Positions 46,015-58,468 of a stretch of DNA of 64,000 nucleotides are shown one piece after another. The position numbers were made by a program, and so were the translations under genes. The notes under the pieces were generated by a model. It worked only from the letters and a program-made list of their open reading frames with translations, ran no database searches and was not told the origin of the DNA. This DNA is from Aspidiotus rigidus (taxonomy: Eukaryota > Arthropoda > Insecta > Hemiptera > Diaspididae), in contig JAVHKY010000012.1 in the NCBI GenBank assembly GCA_035079385.1, positions 2,834,501 to 2,898,500 on the forward strand. The letters are read 5' to 3'. Each line of letters starts with the position of its first letter. Within the stretch, counting starts at the first letter, position 1.

Positions 46015-48471
46015 CCCCATAAACCAAGTCAACCATCACTATATTATGGTCGATGTTGGTCGGTTTTTGGTCGCAGTACTAAAAATAGACCAAAATGGTT
46101 GATTTTTAGTAAATTTTTGAGATAAATTGACCGAATTTCGCCTATTCATTTCAGTCGATTGTTTGTCTCATATTATTCCTACTAAACTTTGACCATAATT
46201 TTTGGTTGATTTTTGACCATTATACGGAATATACGTTTCAGTCCTATACTGTCAATATAGACTGGAATTTTTCCTCGTTTCTTAGTCCAAATTTGATATT
46301 GTGTTATTACTCAATTTTGACTCAAGTTTCTAGTCGATTTCTGGGCAGAAATTCTGGGAGACACCTTGGTTCATTGTCAGTAGATTTTTCCTCAATATTC
46401 ATCAATATTTTTACTTTCTTTTTTGGTCTAAAATGAGTATTATCGGACGAACCGCATAGTAATTCAATTTTCACGAAAATTTCCAGTCAATTTCTGGGCA
46501 GATATCCTTAGAACATATCTTGATCCATCATCAGTCAATTTATTCCCAAAATCTACCGATGTTTTCATTCCTTTTTTTGGTCTGAAAGGAGTATTATCTG
46601 GTGAGCCATACAGTCACTAAATTTTGGTCAAAATTTCCAGTCGATTTCTGGACAGACATGCCTGGGACATGTATATTGGTCCATTTCCAATCGATTTGTT
46701 CTCAACATCTAGCAATATTTTTACTCTCTTTTTTGGTCAAAAATGAGTATTATCGGGTGAGCCGTTCTATCTCTCAATTTTCACCACAATTTTCAGTGAA
46801 TTTCTGGGCAGATATTTGGAATGAATCAACACTGTCATGTTGCTTGCAAACTCGCAGATGAATAAAGAAATTTAAAATTGAATTAAAAATTTAAAAATTG
46901 ATATTCTTAATAATGAAATCATTTAATAAATGAACATATTCCACTAATCGTAAAAAACGTTAAATTTATATATTTAATTTTGGGAATTTCATCAGGATCA
47001 ATTAATAAATATAAATATTTTATAAATTTTCCCTAAATTGAATATTAAATTTATTTAAAAAGTTTAAAAATAATACAATATTATGTTGAAAAATAAAGAT
47101 TTCATTTCAATTTTTCTGGCACAATTCATTTAATCGAGATTATCAATTTTTTTAGAATTATTTACATAATAAAATTAATATATCAAGTTTTAATGATTTA
47201 TATGAAGATTATTATAAAAAACTGAAAAAATTGAAACAACTAAATAATAATTTTTTATATCTCATTTATTTCATTTTGTTACATTTGATCCTTTAAATAA
47301 AAATATTAATTATTCAATTTTGAATTATATTTAAAACTTCTAATCATATTGAAGCAGAATGATATTTGTCATTTTTTTCATTCAATTTTACTTTGAATTG
47401 ATAGAAAATTATTAGGTTTGAGTAACAAAATAATTATTCAAGAATAATTGAAAAATAATTAATTTAATTATTAAATTATTATTTTTAAAAAATGATATAA
47501 ATTAAATTAATAAAAATCATTTAAATCAATAATAAATTAATAAAGAAAAATTATAATAATTGAATTGAAATAATTCAATTAAAAATTTTATAAATTAAAT
47601 TCAAATAAATAAATACGTATATTTAGATTCATCTTAAAAAATTATTCAAATTAATTGATTCAATTTTAATTGTTATACGTAAATTCATGATACATTCCAC
47701 AAATTTCTGAACATTGTCCATAAATAATAGAAAGTTTAATAGTAATTATACTAAACTTAAGAACAAAATCACACTCGTCTCAATACAACCCTGCTAACGA
47801 GATTACTATCTTCATTCTTCTCTTCTCTTATTTGAGGGAGGCTTAGATGAAGACTGGTTTTTCTCAACGAAAATTATCCAAGTATGATGGTCAGTTAATA
47901 TCACCTAACTAGAGACCCTTTTATGGTGTCTGTATTGCTCAAAAATTTACCGACCTGTTTTGTCAAAAGTGGTCAATTTGTAGTGGTCTGTTAATATCGC
48001 TTGAATAATATAGACTCCAAACAGACTATTTTTTAAATATCGTCTACATTGCCCAGAAATCGACCGATCTTTCTCGCCAGAATTGGTCTAATTGTGGTGG
48101 TCTGTGGACACTGATGAATATTGACTATGAGAAATTATTTTAGGTTGTCGAGATCCCCTAGAAATCGACGATTTTTTTGGTCGAAAGTGGTCAAAATAAT
48201 AGTCAATTGCAGAAGAAGTATGTATGACCAATGACTGAGGATAGACCATTTTAAGGTACCTACATCACCTACAAATCGACTAATTTTTTCAGTCAAAATT
48301 TTGTCCAAGTTCGTCTAAATGTGGTCTAAATATGATACGGAATAGCGGAAGTAAATCGACTGAAAAAGTTGGTCTATTATTGGTCACTCACCAGAGCGAT
48401 CGCTCAGTCTATTTGTGGTCTATATTTACTCAAAATCGACTGAGATATTTAGTTGATCTGGTTTATCGGGG
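46015..48471. mobile_element. GGTC-rich non-coding TIR element, complete copy
   Basis: The left end CCCCATAAACCAAGTCAACC and the right end, reverse-complemented, CCCCGATAAACCAGATCAAC are inverted repeats. The 2,457-bp element has the three-part plan of 31229-33599: left arm with TTGGTC and TTTCTGGGCAGATAT repeats (46015-46860), AT-rich core (46860-47760), and right arm with GGCTTAGATGAAGACTGG and TGGTCTGTTAATATC (47800-48471). Alignment by eye with 31229-33599 holds along the whole length. No transposase frame; the frames at 46206-46436 and 46601-46861 are chance. Confidence 0.82.
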
Positions 48472-48589
48472 ATTCTTCCTCTCTTCTCAAACTTGTTTTC
48501 TAGGTAACACCTCCTCCTTTCACTTTCTCGATTTTGTTTCAAAATTGGAAAATCACCTATGTTCTAAAAGTCCTAGACTCTGATAAATC

Positions 48590-49340
48590 TATTTGTTCGC
48601 TCATTTTTCCAGCTCTAAAATACTAATCTTCGTTGAGCCTAAACGTTTCTTCTACGCAGAACCTGGAAGTAGAAGTGTTGAAACTTTTACTTTCATATTT
48701 TTTTTATACGAGCTTTTCAACTACTCCAAGGTTATCAACTTGGGGTAGAGGTGATTGTGAAGAGTAGATGAAAATTGAGGTGGGAAATATGAAAAGATTA
48801 GAGATTACAGTAGGGGATAAAAGTGAAAGTTAATGACCGTATCAGAATAGTCCCAAAGGGTAGATGAAAGAGGTGGAGGAACAGAGTGAGGAAGGTGGAT
48901 GTTTTCAAGAGCAGGGCACGAAAAGAGGTGTGATATTGGCAGTATTGGCAAGTTGGAGGATACAATAGACCTAGAAAGATATAGGTATAGGTGAGACGTG
49001 TGACCAACTTTAAGGTGGATGGTAATAATTTCTTCATTAAAGGAAGTCCCAGGAAAGGGCTTATTTGTGATTACTTCAAGTTTGTGTGAAGGCTAAGTTT
49101 ACAGGAAGTAGTACTAGAAATCGGTCATAGTTTTTGAATTCATAGCTGTTAGAAATTTTATGGGGCGTCCCGGAATGCAGAGGAAAGAGACTGGATGGTG
49201 CTAAGGTGGATGATAGAGTTTACAGAAGTAGATGCATGCGTTCAAGTAAGGGGTTAGTTGAGTAAGGGTCGTGCACAGCCAGGAAAGGTGGAAGTTGATT
49301 TGTAAATGTTTGTATCAGTAACCTCTGGTCTCCTGGCAAT
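48590..49340 (-). pseudogene. RNase H to C-terminal zinc-region scrap of a LINE
   Basis: The minus-strand translation shows HDPYSTNPLLERMHLLL, comparable to the RNase H segment DAYNSNPIIQRIFLTLHTL of the LINE at 54279-56428. In another frame THLTYTYIFL-like sequence precedes CQYC, and a shifted SHLFSCPALEN follows, comparable to CPHC and HFFSCPRL there. There are multiple stops and shifts. The same LINE family as 54279-56428. Confidence 0.65.
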
Positions 49341-49654
49341 AAAGCATAGAGGACTACCGGTTCTCCGGTTGTTCCAAACTACTGGTTTTTACCCACCACT
49401 AGTTTGAATTAATTTGAAATTTTAGATATTTACCAGGAAAGTTGAAGAAACGTGAGGTATTGAAACTATCCATTTTTTTTGAGCTTCAAAAACAAAATCT
49501 CAATTTCTTAATTTTATTAAATTTTTCATTTTTCTACTTAGAACTTTCAACTCTCAAATAACCTCTTCTACTTCCACTTGGTGAATATTTGTGTCTTGAA
49601 AAACACCTGTGAGACTAATCACCCATTTTAAGTACTCAAAGTATCCTCATCTAT

Positions 49655-50439
49655 CCCGGTTGAAAGCAGAGCCCAGAGATTCAGAGGATTCAATTCAGCG
49701 ATTGATGTCCTCGTTATGGTTTCATGAGAGAACCCTCATTGTGTCCTCATTACGCTCTCATCCCATTCTCGTACAAGAAACCCCCTTTGTATCCTCATCA
49801 CGTCCTGATTAGAGAACTCCAATTGTATCCTCATAATGGTCTGTCACCTTCTTTTTTGAGGTCATACTTCCTCTACAGAATCACGCAGACTTTTGTGTCA
49901 ATAAGTGGTAATAAATTTAATCCTCACAAATACAGTAAAGACACTGAATCGATACAAATGTCGAGGGTCCTATTGGAATGCTGTTCAGCTGACTGCTCTC
50001 TAAAAATTATCATCTTCACACCCCTATTTGATCTTATATAGATAGGACTCACTATTTTCTCTGCGAGTATTACTGCAACTTTATCAACAAACATTTTAAT
50101 GAAGAAATTAAGATATTAAAAGGATATCAAAGTAGACCTCTTTTATGCCCTCATAATATCCTCACTAGCGAGGACACCAACAGGTGTAGACACAATGAGG
50201 GTATCATAGTCTGTTTTCACATTACATCCTCAATTGAGGATACTTTGAGGATGAAATGAGGATATAAAGGAGATTTATGAAACTTATGATCTGCTTCCTC
50301 CTTCTACCATTCAAGTGTCCTCAATATGAGCACACAGAAGACATAATGAGGATAACGAAACTATTTTTCAAACAGGGGCATGGTCTTCAAACCAATTTTA
50401 TTACATCCTCAATAGTTCCTCATTGTGTCCTCCACCGGG
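49655..50439. mobile_element. TCCTCA-rich non-coding element with CCCGGT ends
   Basis: The left end is CCCGGTTGA and the right end, reverse-complemented, is CCCGGTGGA. The interior is saturated with TCCTCA/TGAGGA words (TATCCTCATCACGTCC, ATCCTCAATTGAGGAT, GATGAAATGAGGATATAAAG). A few of these words also fall just left of the proposed end, so the boundary is uncertain. No coding potential. Confidence 0.5.
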
Positions 50440-51690
50440 CAAGTTTTACGCTGGCCTTTTTCTAGTTGAATATACTCTCCTGTTCTTCTATTTCAAGCCC
50501 TCTGTTCCACTTTTTCCTCATTCTGCCAAACAAAGCTGGAATTTATTTTCTTTGTTTTTTTCGAGTTTCCTCTTTATGTCTGTTCTATGAATTTCTTTCG
50601 CTTTTGCTCTTCGTTTCTTTTTCTCTCTTTCGATTTTATCTATTGTTATATCTACTTTTTCTGGAAATTGAATGAAAAAAATGATAAACGACAGACGTGT
50701 ACGACTATTATGAGGTATGGATCAAAATTCAAATGTCGTAAAGCACACGTGTTTGTAACGTGGGGGCATTACGTGAGGTGAAAAGAAATTTACATTTGGT
50801 ATAACGCGAGAACGTTGAAGCCCGAATGGTTAGTTGAAATATTTTTGTCAACAGAAGTTCGGTGGGAGGATACCTTGAAATTCTCGCAAAACTATGCTGC
50901 AAAATGATGCGAAGAAATTGTCTCGGTTAAAAATTGTAATTGTGGTATGGGTATTTTTACTCGTGAAAATAGAAGAAACCTAAAACATCTCGTTAGAGGT
51001 TTATCATTTGTTTGCATCGGACTATTGCCTTGTCTCGTACACTCGAAATTTGATATTGGTCCCAAGAGTGAGAGAGGGTCTCGAAAAAGCTCTCCTTGGA
51101 ACAAAAAATTTACTTCTCTGGAAGTCATCCGCGGACTCATTGTTGACCTTCTAAAAATGTTTTCATGATTGTCATTAATGCAAAGAATCTAGTTACAAAT
51201 TTTGGCCTGAAATCCGCACAAGTGGAATGGAAATAATCATCAATATTATCGAACATTGTTGAGTGTGAATGGTCAACTATATTATAAGAGCTTCAATTTC
51301 ACGAAAGGCTTGTATTATGTAATAATGAACAGAAATTTTTTACTTCTGAAGATTTATCTTGATAGAAGTTTCTATCTTCAGGAAAAACGGTTTACCTTCG
51401 AGGACGGAAGAATGAGGATCGAGCAATGGGAAGAATGTGTCTTAGTACGATTTTGCTAGACTTTCCGCCCCCTACCCCACTCATCCTTCATCGATAATTT
51501 GTGACCATTTTTGACAGAATGAGCTGGCTAGGAACCTAGAAATTATGTACAAACCCTGGTCATATAATTCAAAGCACAACTTTCACAGGAGCCGTTGGAA
51601 TCTGCACATATCTCTGGCTATTTTATGTATTGTCTTATACAAGCTCTTTCCCAATTATTTAAAGGCGTCTCTAAATACCTACCACGTATG
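50440..51690. other. No recognisable gene
   Basis: Pyrimidine-rich 50460-50660 followed by mixed sequence. Overlapping small frames without known domains. Confidence 0.4.
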
Positions 51691-51850
51691 GAGCTCTTCC
51701 CCGATATCATATTGCATACTCGTTTGCCTGATTCTGGTTTACATTGGTCGTATGACAGGAGTAACATGCCTATTCCCTTGCCATAAAACCAAGTACCATT
51801 ACGACAAGAATCAGGCAAACGAGTATGCAATATGATAAGGATAGGGGAAG
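51691..51850. repeat. Hairpin with 31-bp perfect arms
   Basis: 51705-51735 and 51807-51837 are exact reverse complements (TATCATATTGCATACTCG.. in the left arm), separated by 71 bp. Outside them CTCTTCCCC and GGGGAAGAG extend the symmetry after a small gap. Probably a MITE-like or fold-back unit; a structured transcript is possible. Confidence 0.75.
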
Positions 51851-53929
51851 AGACCTATACCCTCTTAAGCATCATGTGTTTTCATGCTTTAACATGTATG
51901 AGCTAGGGATATTTGAATGCATTCAATTTACTCCAAGCAAGTCTCAGAGTCTCCTCTCCAACGCGTGTCTCGAGTGAACGATGAGTTGAACATTCGCCCA
52001 AATGAAAGTTACCCTTTCAACAAAACATCAAAAATTGAATCATATATATATTTTTTGAACGATCTATTACATTTTTCTAATCGTAAAAATATTTTGAAAA
52101 TTTTCTATGGTTAGAAAACAGGCTATAACTATACTGCGCTTTCTCAACGAACAAAATGTGAATCACAACATGCTCGGATTGGTTGTGTACGCATGATGAT
52201 AAAAAAAATGGGAATTACTTGGAAAATTGAAATCAACCCTCCAATGAAACATATCTTCCTAAGTATAAGGTCTACATCGAGCTACTAAAATTCCTATCTT
52301 AAAACTGCGAGTCAGCGTTCTTAAATTAATCGTGGTCTCTTTTGACATGATATAACGTCGATAAGATCGTACATCATCTGCTGATCATTATCGTTTAACA
52401 TTATTATAAATGTGTTCAGCCGTTTTTTTCTCTTATAGAATTATTATTTTCGCGGGTTCAAAAATTGAATCGTCAAACGGAAAAATCTATTAAATTTTTT
52501 TGCAGGAATTTCGATTATATTAAACATTATTCTACTCCGATACCTAAGTTCTCTTCCTTTTAATAAATCGAGCTGTTAACGTTGAAAATTCCCCTCGTAT
52601 GAATTGCAGATGCTTCAACGTCTTGACTACTGGTACCTTTAATTTTTAATCTTCTCCCTATCAGTTTTACCTAATTTAGTCGGTCGATCAATATATTCCT
52701 TGTAATACCTAATATAAACTATCTCTCGGCTTTTGCGCCTTCCATATGACCTCTTTTCATCCCAAATTACTTCGAAATTACGAAAAATAACACAGTATGT
52801 CTATAATCAAACATTGCACGTGTTCCTCTACAAAATATTTTCATTATAACCTTCTTCGGCTTGTATATGACTAATACTCGTACTTCATGTAAATCAATTT
52901 CAATCTTTTTAATGAAAACGTCGATTTTTTTTTTCATCTTCCGAAATTAGGGGATTATTATAGTTATTAGTATGACGAGCCTGAACAAACTCGGTTTGCC
53001 CAACATTCTTTGTTTTATTCCGCGCGCGTAGTTTTATATGATCAATTTTACTTTTTTCTTTATTAAGGTTTCCCGCAGGGTAGATTTTTCCGACAATTAC
53101 AAAATTAACGAGAAAAACAATTTTTCGGTAGTCAAAATTCGCCGCAGAATATATTAATGGCCTACTGAATGGCTTGGAAATTTCGTTGAATATGATTGTT
53201 TCTGTCGTAGTATTGGTGCTGGTTTTTTCTTCTCACATTGACGGAGCCGATAATTTTACACGATTGCGTTTACTCTGAAATTGATCTTATTGTGTACTGT
53301 TCTGTAAAAACAAACTACGTTATTGACGATGTCTCGCCCGCGTATCAAGAAATTATTTTATTTTGTTGCATAAGTTAACAAACCTAAGTGTATACCAAAT
53401 AAATGTTGAAAATTACCGTAAATTATATATTTTATACTGTTACATTCGGTTATTAATGTAATTTATTGTAATAAAATTTGAAAACAACGACTGCGATACC
53501 TACTTTTTATCCGTCATTGAAATTTCCCATCGCTCAATACATGGTATTGAATAAGTGATAAGTGAGAACGTATCTGGTGCGGTCGGACTGGAGAACTTGA
53601 ATTCTGACAAGTCTTCATATATGACGGCCATGTTGAAGTTTGTGATGAAATTTATTCTATGAAAAAGGAATCTGCTTCTTCAATCTTTTCAATAATTTGA
53701 TGATACTTAGAGGGTACAAATTTTAGGGACTCAGCCGCTCAGAGTTCGTTTGCGCCTCTCTTTCACCAGAATTGCTTGGGCTGACTCAAACCTAGTGTAC
53801 TGTATGTCAAGCTATACACTCAGGCCTCCCCTTTCTTCAAGCCTAGTATACTGGTTAAGCTACGCTCACCCGCAGCTCTCGTTTGCGCTCCTGTCATAGC
53901 CCGTACAAATCGATGATTTCTTCGATCGT
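51851..53929. other. No recognisable gene; possible transcript 3' end
   Basis: AT-rich, largely free of the window's repeat families. AAATAAA at about 53398 and AATAAAA at about 53471 could be plus-strand polyadenylation signals, but no coding sequence precedes them. Confidence 0.35.
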
Positions 53930-54270
53930 GACGTGACAGAGGGTCGAAAGTCAAAATGTTTCCAAGTCCCACCTCCGAGTTATATGATAGGAGGGTGACT
54001 TGGACTATATTTACAAAGTTGTAACATGAACCACTATGACTTTGAATCGTGACGTCACAAGGTCGAAATTTCTTCAAGTCTCCCTTGAAGGGAATTGAGA
54101 AAATTTCAGTGACCTATGATGCATCAGATCGTGACGTCACTAGGTCGAAAGTTGAAAATTTTTCAATTCCTGTGTGTATCATATAATATGCCTCGAAAGT
54201 CGACATCTTTCCTAGTCCCCTCGCGGACTTGGGAAATTTTACTGATCTATGACGTCATCAGATCGTGAGT
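53930..54270. repeat. GATCGTGACGTCAC repeat cluster
   Basis: Four or so spaced copies of ATCGTGACGTCAC followed by AGGTCGAAA, with interleaved TTTTTCAAGTC and TATGATAGGAGGG, belonging to the CTCGAG family. The LINE at 54279 inserted into the last of these copies. Confidence 0.65.
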
Positions 54271-54278
54271 TCACAGGG

Positions 54279-56428
54279 TTTTTTTTTTTTTTTTAAATTT
54301 TATTTTTACGAGCACTAGAGCTGCACGAGGGCTATTGGCTCGGCGTTACAAAAGTTATGAAAGTAATATTATAAATAACACATAAGAAAGGGAGGTTTTA
54401 AGGAAGTTGGTAGAGTAAGGAAAAGTGAGGAAGGATAAGAGGATGGAATATAATGTCGAGTGTAACTGCTTCAGGTAATGGTGTGTAAAAGTTTACAATG
54501 TGTGTATGTAGAAGGTTGTAGAAGTATAGTCGATGTATATGTTCAGATGTGAGCGTAAAAGTCAGTTTGTCTTAGGTAATGTAGGGTATTCGAAATGATG
54601 TCCTGGTTATTTTTGAGTGCTTGGGTGAGTGAAGAGGGGGTATCCGAAGAAGAGCGAAGGGGTAAAAGTCTGGGGCATGAAAAAAAGTGTTCCACTGTTA
54701 ATTTGCTTTTTGACAGTGGGGACATGAGGGAGGGGTTAGGATGTAGGGACTCATGAGGTGGGTGTGAGTAATTTTTGTGTGACCAATTCTGAGACGAGAG
54801 AGAATTACTTCTTCTCTTCTTGTCTTTTGAATGGAGGATACCCAAGGAACCGGTGTTTTTTTGATACTGAGAAGTTTATTATTTGTTTGATTTTCCCAAA
54901 GAGTGTTCCATGATTGTGTGATGAGAGAACGATAGTAATTTTTGTAATCTAGGGTTAGGGGTGAATTATCAGTTATTTGACTGAGGGAGGTAGCTTGTTT
55001 GGCGGCTTGATCAACTGCGTCGTGGTCGGGGAAATTGGTGTGTCCATGGATCCATATGAAGATAATTTGAGTGTTGATTGTTTCCAAAGTGTGTAGTGTG
55101 AGAAAGATGCGTTGGATTATAGGGTTAGAGTTGTATGCGTCTGTAAGGGAGTGGAGTGAAAAAAGTGAGTCAGTGAGAATAATGAATTTACCGTTTGGGG
55201 GTAGTTGAGAGAGGTGGGAAAGGCAGGAAAAAATGGCCATCAGTTCGGCTGTAAAAATAGAGGCTATATTTCGGATGCGATGAGAAGATATTTCCCCGTC
55301 GATGGAGTATGCGTAAGCTGCTTTAGTAGATGTTTTCGACCCATCGGTGAGGCAAAGTGAATGGTCAGGGTAATCTTGAAGTAGTTTGTTGATATGTTGG
55401 GTAAAACCAGGTTTGTCAGATTTTGGGATTTCTGTGAGATCTAGGCGTATTTTAGGTTGAGGGAAGGTCCAAGGGGGGAAGGTTGTGTATATGGGTTCTA
55501 GGGGATGTGCTATGAACGGTTTGTTGATCAGGTGATTGAATTGAAGGCGAATATGTTTGGTGGAGGATTGGTTGTGATTGTGGTGAAAGATTCGGTTAAA
55601 GATTGGAAGTTGTGGGAATTGTGCTGCAGAGGATAAAAAGTTGGAAGTTAGGATGAGCCTTCGAAAGTGAAGGGGAGGATCTGGGGCTTCTGCACATAGG
55701 CTAAGTTTGGGGCTGGTGCGATAAGCTCCCAGGGCAATCCTGAGAGAAGATGTCTGGATGGGGTCGAGTAAGGCAAGGACGGTTTTTTTCGCTGTGTTGT
55801 AGATCGGGGAACCATATAATCTAATTTTGAGCGAATAAGACTTTTGTATAGAAGAAGGAGTAACTTTCTGTTGCAGCCTTTAGATGGATGAGATATGTAT
55901 TTTATTATGTTTGGAGCGCGTGTGCATTTGGCTTTGAGGGTTTTAATGTGGGGGGCCCAGGTAAGTTTTTGGTCAAAATGTAAGCCGAGAAGTTTGCCGT
56001 AGTTACGAGATGGGATTTGGAAGTTTTGTAGAATTAGAGGAGGTAAGGAGGGGATAGGATTTCTTTTTTTGAAAATAACTGAGTAGGTTTTCGAGGAAGA
56101 AAATCTGAATCCTCTTTTTGATGTCCATGTAGTGATTGAGTTAAGGGTATCCTGTAGGAGTCTGTGGGCTCTTTGCGGATTTGCTGAACGGATAGTGATG
56201 TTATAGTCATCAGCGAAAAGACGCTGGGTGAGGGGGGGGGGGGGGGTTTACACATTTGGAGATATCATTTATTGCTATTAGAAAAAGTAAGACAACGAAG
56301 ACTTCTCCTTTAGGACTCCATTTTGGACCGAAAGGGGAGGGGAGGTTATGTTATTGATTCTTACTAGAAGGGTTCTGTCGTTGAGAAAAGTTTGTAGGAT
56401 GTTAGGGAGGTGGCCTCGGAGACCGAGG
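54279..56428 (-). mobile_element. 5'-truncated RNase-H LINE with poly(A) tail and target duplication
   Basis: TCACAGGG lies on both sides (54271-54278 and 56429-56436). On the minus strand the element ends in a poly(A) tail, seen as a T run at 54279-54294. Removing the insert rejoins a GATCGTGA.GTCACAGGGTTGAAA unit like its neighbours. Length about 2,150 bp, so it is a 5'-truncated copy. Confidence 0.85.
54543..56428 (-). pseudogene. LINE pol remnant: RT palm, RNase H, C-terminal zinc knuckle
   Basis: Minus-strand translation from 56428. RT sequence LRGHLPNILQTFLNDRTLLV leads into a frameshifted GVPQG box near 56310, then FLIAINDIS and the catalytic LFADDYNITI near 56220, just after a 17-base C run (G17 on the plus strand). 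A KLLGLHFD-like motif and HIKTLKAKC follow. RNase H has all four acidic residues visible: LTDGSK, AELMAIF, ILTDSLFS and DHDAVDQAAK. The C-terminal region has RLRIGHTKITHTHL and a knuckle CPHCQ..VEHFFSC, interrupted by a frameshift near 54700. The tail ends QALKNNQDIISNTLHYL. Several stops between 55240 and 55860 show decay. Fits an RNase-H-bearing LINE of the I/Jockey group; exact clade open. Confidence 0.83.
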
Positions 56429-56436
56429 TCACAGGG

Positions 56437-57290
56437 TTGAAAATCGAAATTTTTCTAAACACAACCATTTGAGCTGTGTATGATCAGAGAAGCACTTGGA
56501 AAAATTTCGTCCTCCGAGCTTCATATGACAGGAGGACTTGGACAATGTTGAGAGTCGAAATTTTTTCTAAGTCCCCCTCCTATCTTATATGGTTCGAGAG
56601 TCGACCTTTTTCCAAGTCCCCCCCTATCATATATGGCTCGAGAGTCTACATTTTAACAGGGAACCTGTTTTATGGGGGGCTTTTTGAGAAATTTGCCATG
56701 CGCTGTCCGCCGTGCGCCGTCCAGCAAAAAACTAAGAAAAATTTCGACTCTCGAGCCATATATGATAGGAGGGGGACTTAGAAAGAATTTCGATTCTCGA
56801 GCCATATACCATAGGACGGGGACTTGAAAAAATTTCGACTATCGCAATATATATGATAGGAGGGGGACTTGGAAAAATTCCAACTCTCGATCTATATATG
56901 ATACGAGGGGGACTCAGAAAAATACCGACATCGAGGCGTATATGATTGGAGGGGGGAGTTAGAAAAATTTCAACTCTCGAACTATCATATATAGCTGGAG
57001 ATTCGAGAAAAATTTAGACTCTCAAACTATATTATACTAGGCTTATAGTAGGTCCAGGCCTTCTTCATACTAGCTTTATCTAGGTCTAGGCTTCCTTGAA
57101 TGTTCAATACCAAATCCCATTTGACTCATAAAACAGGTTCCCTGCGTTCCTCGTTTAACTTCGTTAAGGAAGCCATCTTTTTCTAAGTTCCCCTCCTATC
57201 ATGTATCGCTCGAGAGTCGAAATTTTTCCAAGTTTTTTGCCGGACGGCGCACGGCAAATGTCTGAAAAAGCCCCCCATAGAACAGGTTCC
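56437..57290. repeat. CTCGAG / TATATGATAGG repeat block with AACAGGGAACCTG modules
   Basis: Same modules as 22000-23950. AACAGGGAACCTGTTTTATG occurs at about 56656, followed by the CCGTCCGCCGTGCGCCGTCC stretch. Inverted ATATATGATAGGAGGGGGAC units come next, then the CTTCGTTAAGGAAGCC module, and a closing CCATAGAACAGGTTCC at about 57275. It abuts the Penelope-like fragment with no spacer. Confidence 0.75.
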
Positions 57291-58466
57291 TCAACAACCC
57301 TTTCAACAGTAGTAGGATTGTAGAAAGCTGGTCTGAAACCCAACAGGTGAAGAGCTCGACCTAATAACTTCCCCAGGAAAGCCGATCACGGATCGTGTCT
57401 CGGGGGAGGGAAGTGGTGGAATCAAGAATTCTCCTCGTAAGTTTCTTCCGACGCATCACGTCAACGCCGACATTGACCCCATTCACTCTGGCCAGGCGTT
57501 TTTCCTTTGTACTCGTAAGTAATTCTTTCTTGAAGGCAGCCTGACTCAAAGGAATACGAGTCAGTCTGTGAACTAGACTATTAAAAGCAGCCATCTCATG
57601 AGCAACAGGACAGAACGAACCTCCGTGGACTAAAACGTCGAACGTAGGTAGTATCTTTCCTGTATATTCTGAACTCGTGGATACCACCTATCACAGATAT
57701 CGATAAATCCAAAAAGTTAATGGAAGATAGCCCTATTTCCAAAGTAAATTTTATGGAAGGGTACCAGGAATTGAGATACCTCAGAAACTCACCAAGGAGA
57801 TCTGAGGGATCAGTCCACGTGCATAGAACGTCATCAACGTACGTGTGCCAATAGTGAATAATATGATTAAATAACACTTGGTTCGAGGAAAAGAGGTCGA
57901 GTTCAAACTTAGACATGAAAATTTCGGAGATGAGAGAGCCTAAAGGTGATCCAAGAGGGATCCCTACTTCATCAGAGAACTCGAAAAATTTCCCTTCGAA
58001 TTTACAATAGTTGGGGGACCAGCAAATATTTATGAGATCGAAAAATTCTTGAAGCTCATTCTGAGGAATGTTGGCCTTGACATGTAACTCACCCATACGC
58101 TGGATAGTAACAGCCTTAAGAATATTCCGGAACAAACCAACAACATCAAACGAGCAGATGGTCGTTCCTGGGGGAAGACTTACACTCTTCAGGACGTCAG
58201 TTAAAGAGGCTGAGTTCGAGACTAAATGAGGAGATTCAAAATCAATGCGATGTTTGAATCATTGGTCCAGGAATTTAGTAAGGAGGTAGGTAGGAGAGAA
58301 AATGAATGAAACCACGGGTCGCACCAGGGTATTATTCTTATGTACTTTGGCCAACCTGTAAAGGAAGGGGGCGTGGGGTTAGGAACAAGGAGAGCTTCTT
58401 TCATAGCTGGACTTTTGAAAATAGCCTCACACTTGTTGATGACACTCCTAACTTCTTTAACATGCT
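57291..58466 (-). pseudogene. Second Penelope-like reverse transcriptase fragment
   Basis: Minus strand from 58466. KEALLVPNPTPPS precedes a frameshifted version of the LPKVHK/PVVSF region (visible as GWPKYIRI and in another frame SPTYLL). After that comes SLPPGTTICSFDVVGLF with the first catalytic Asp, GIPLGSPLGSLISEIFMS, and YVDDVLCTW with both catalytic aspartates intact. FLDLSI and EFRIYRKD follow, and a frameshift near 57640 separates HEMAAFNSLVHRLTRIPLS. It stops at the junction with the CTCGAG repeat at about 57290, before any GIY-YIG domain. It differs clearly from the copy at 11-16 kb (GIPLGSPLG versus GLAMGSPLS), so two Penelope-like lineages are present. Confidence 0.85.
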
Positions 58467-58468
58467 TA

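Noticed and set aside
51705..51837. A microRNA precursor
   Set aside because: 31-bp perfect arms with a 71-nt loop are not typical of an animal pre-miRNA, and no expression evidence is available.
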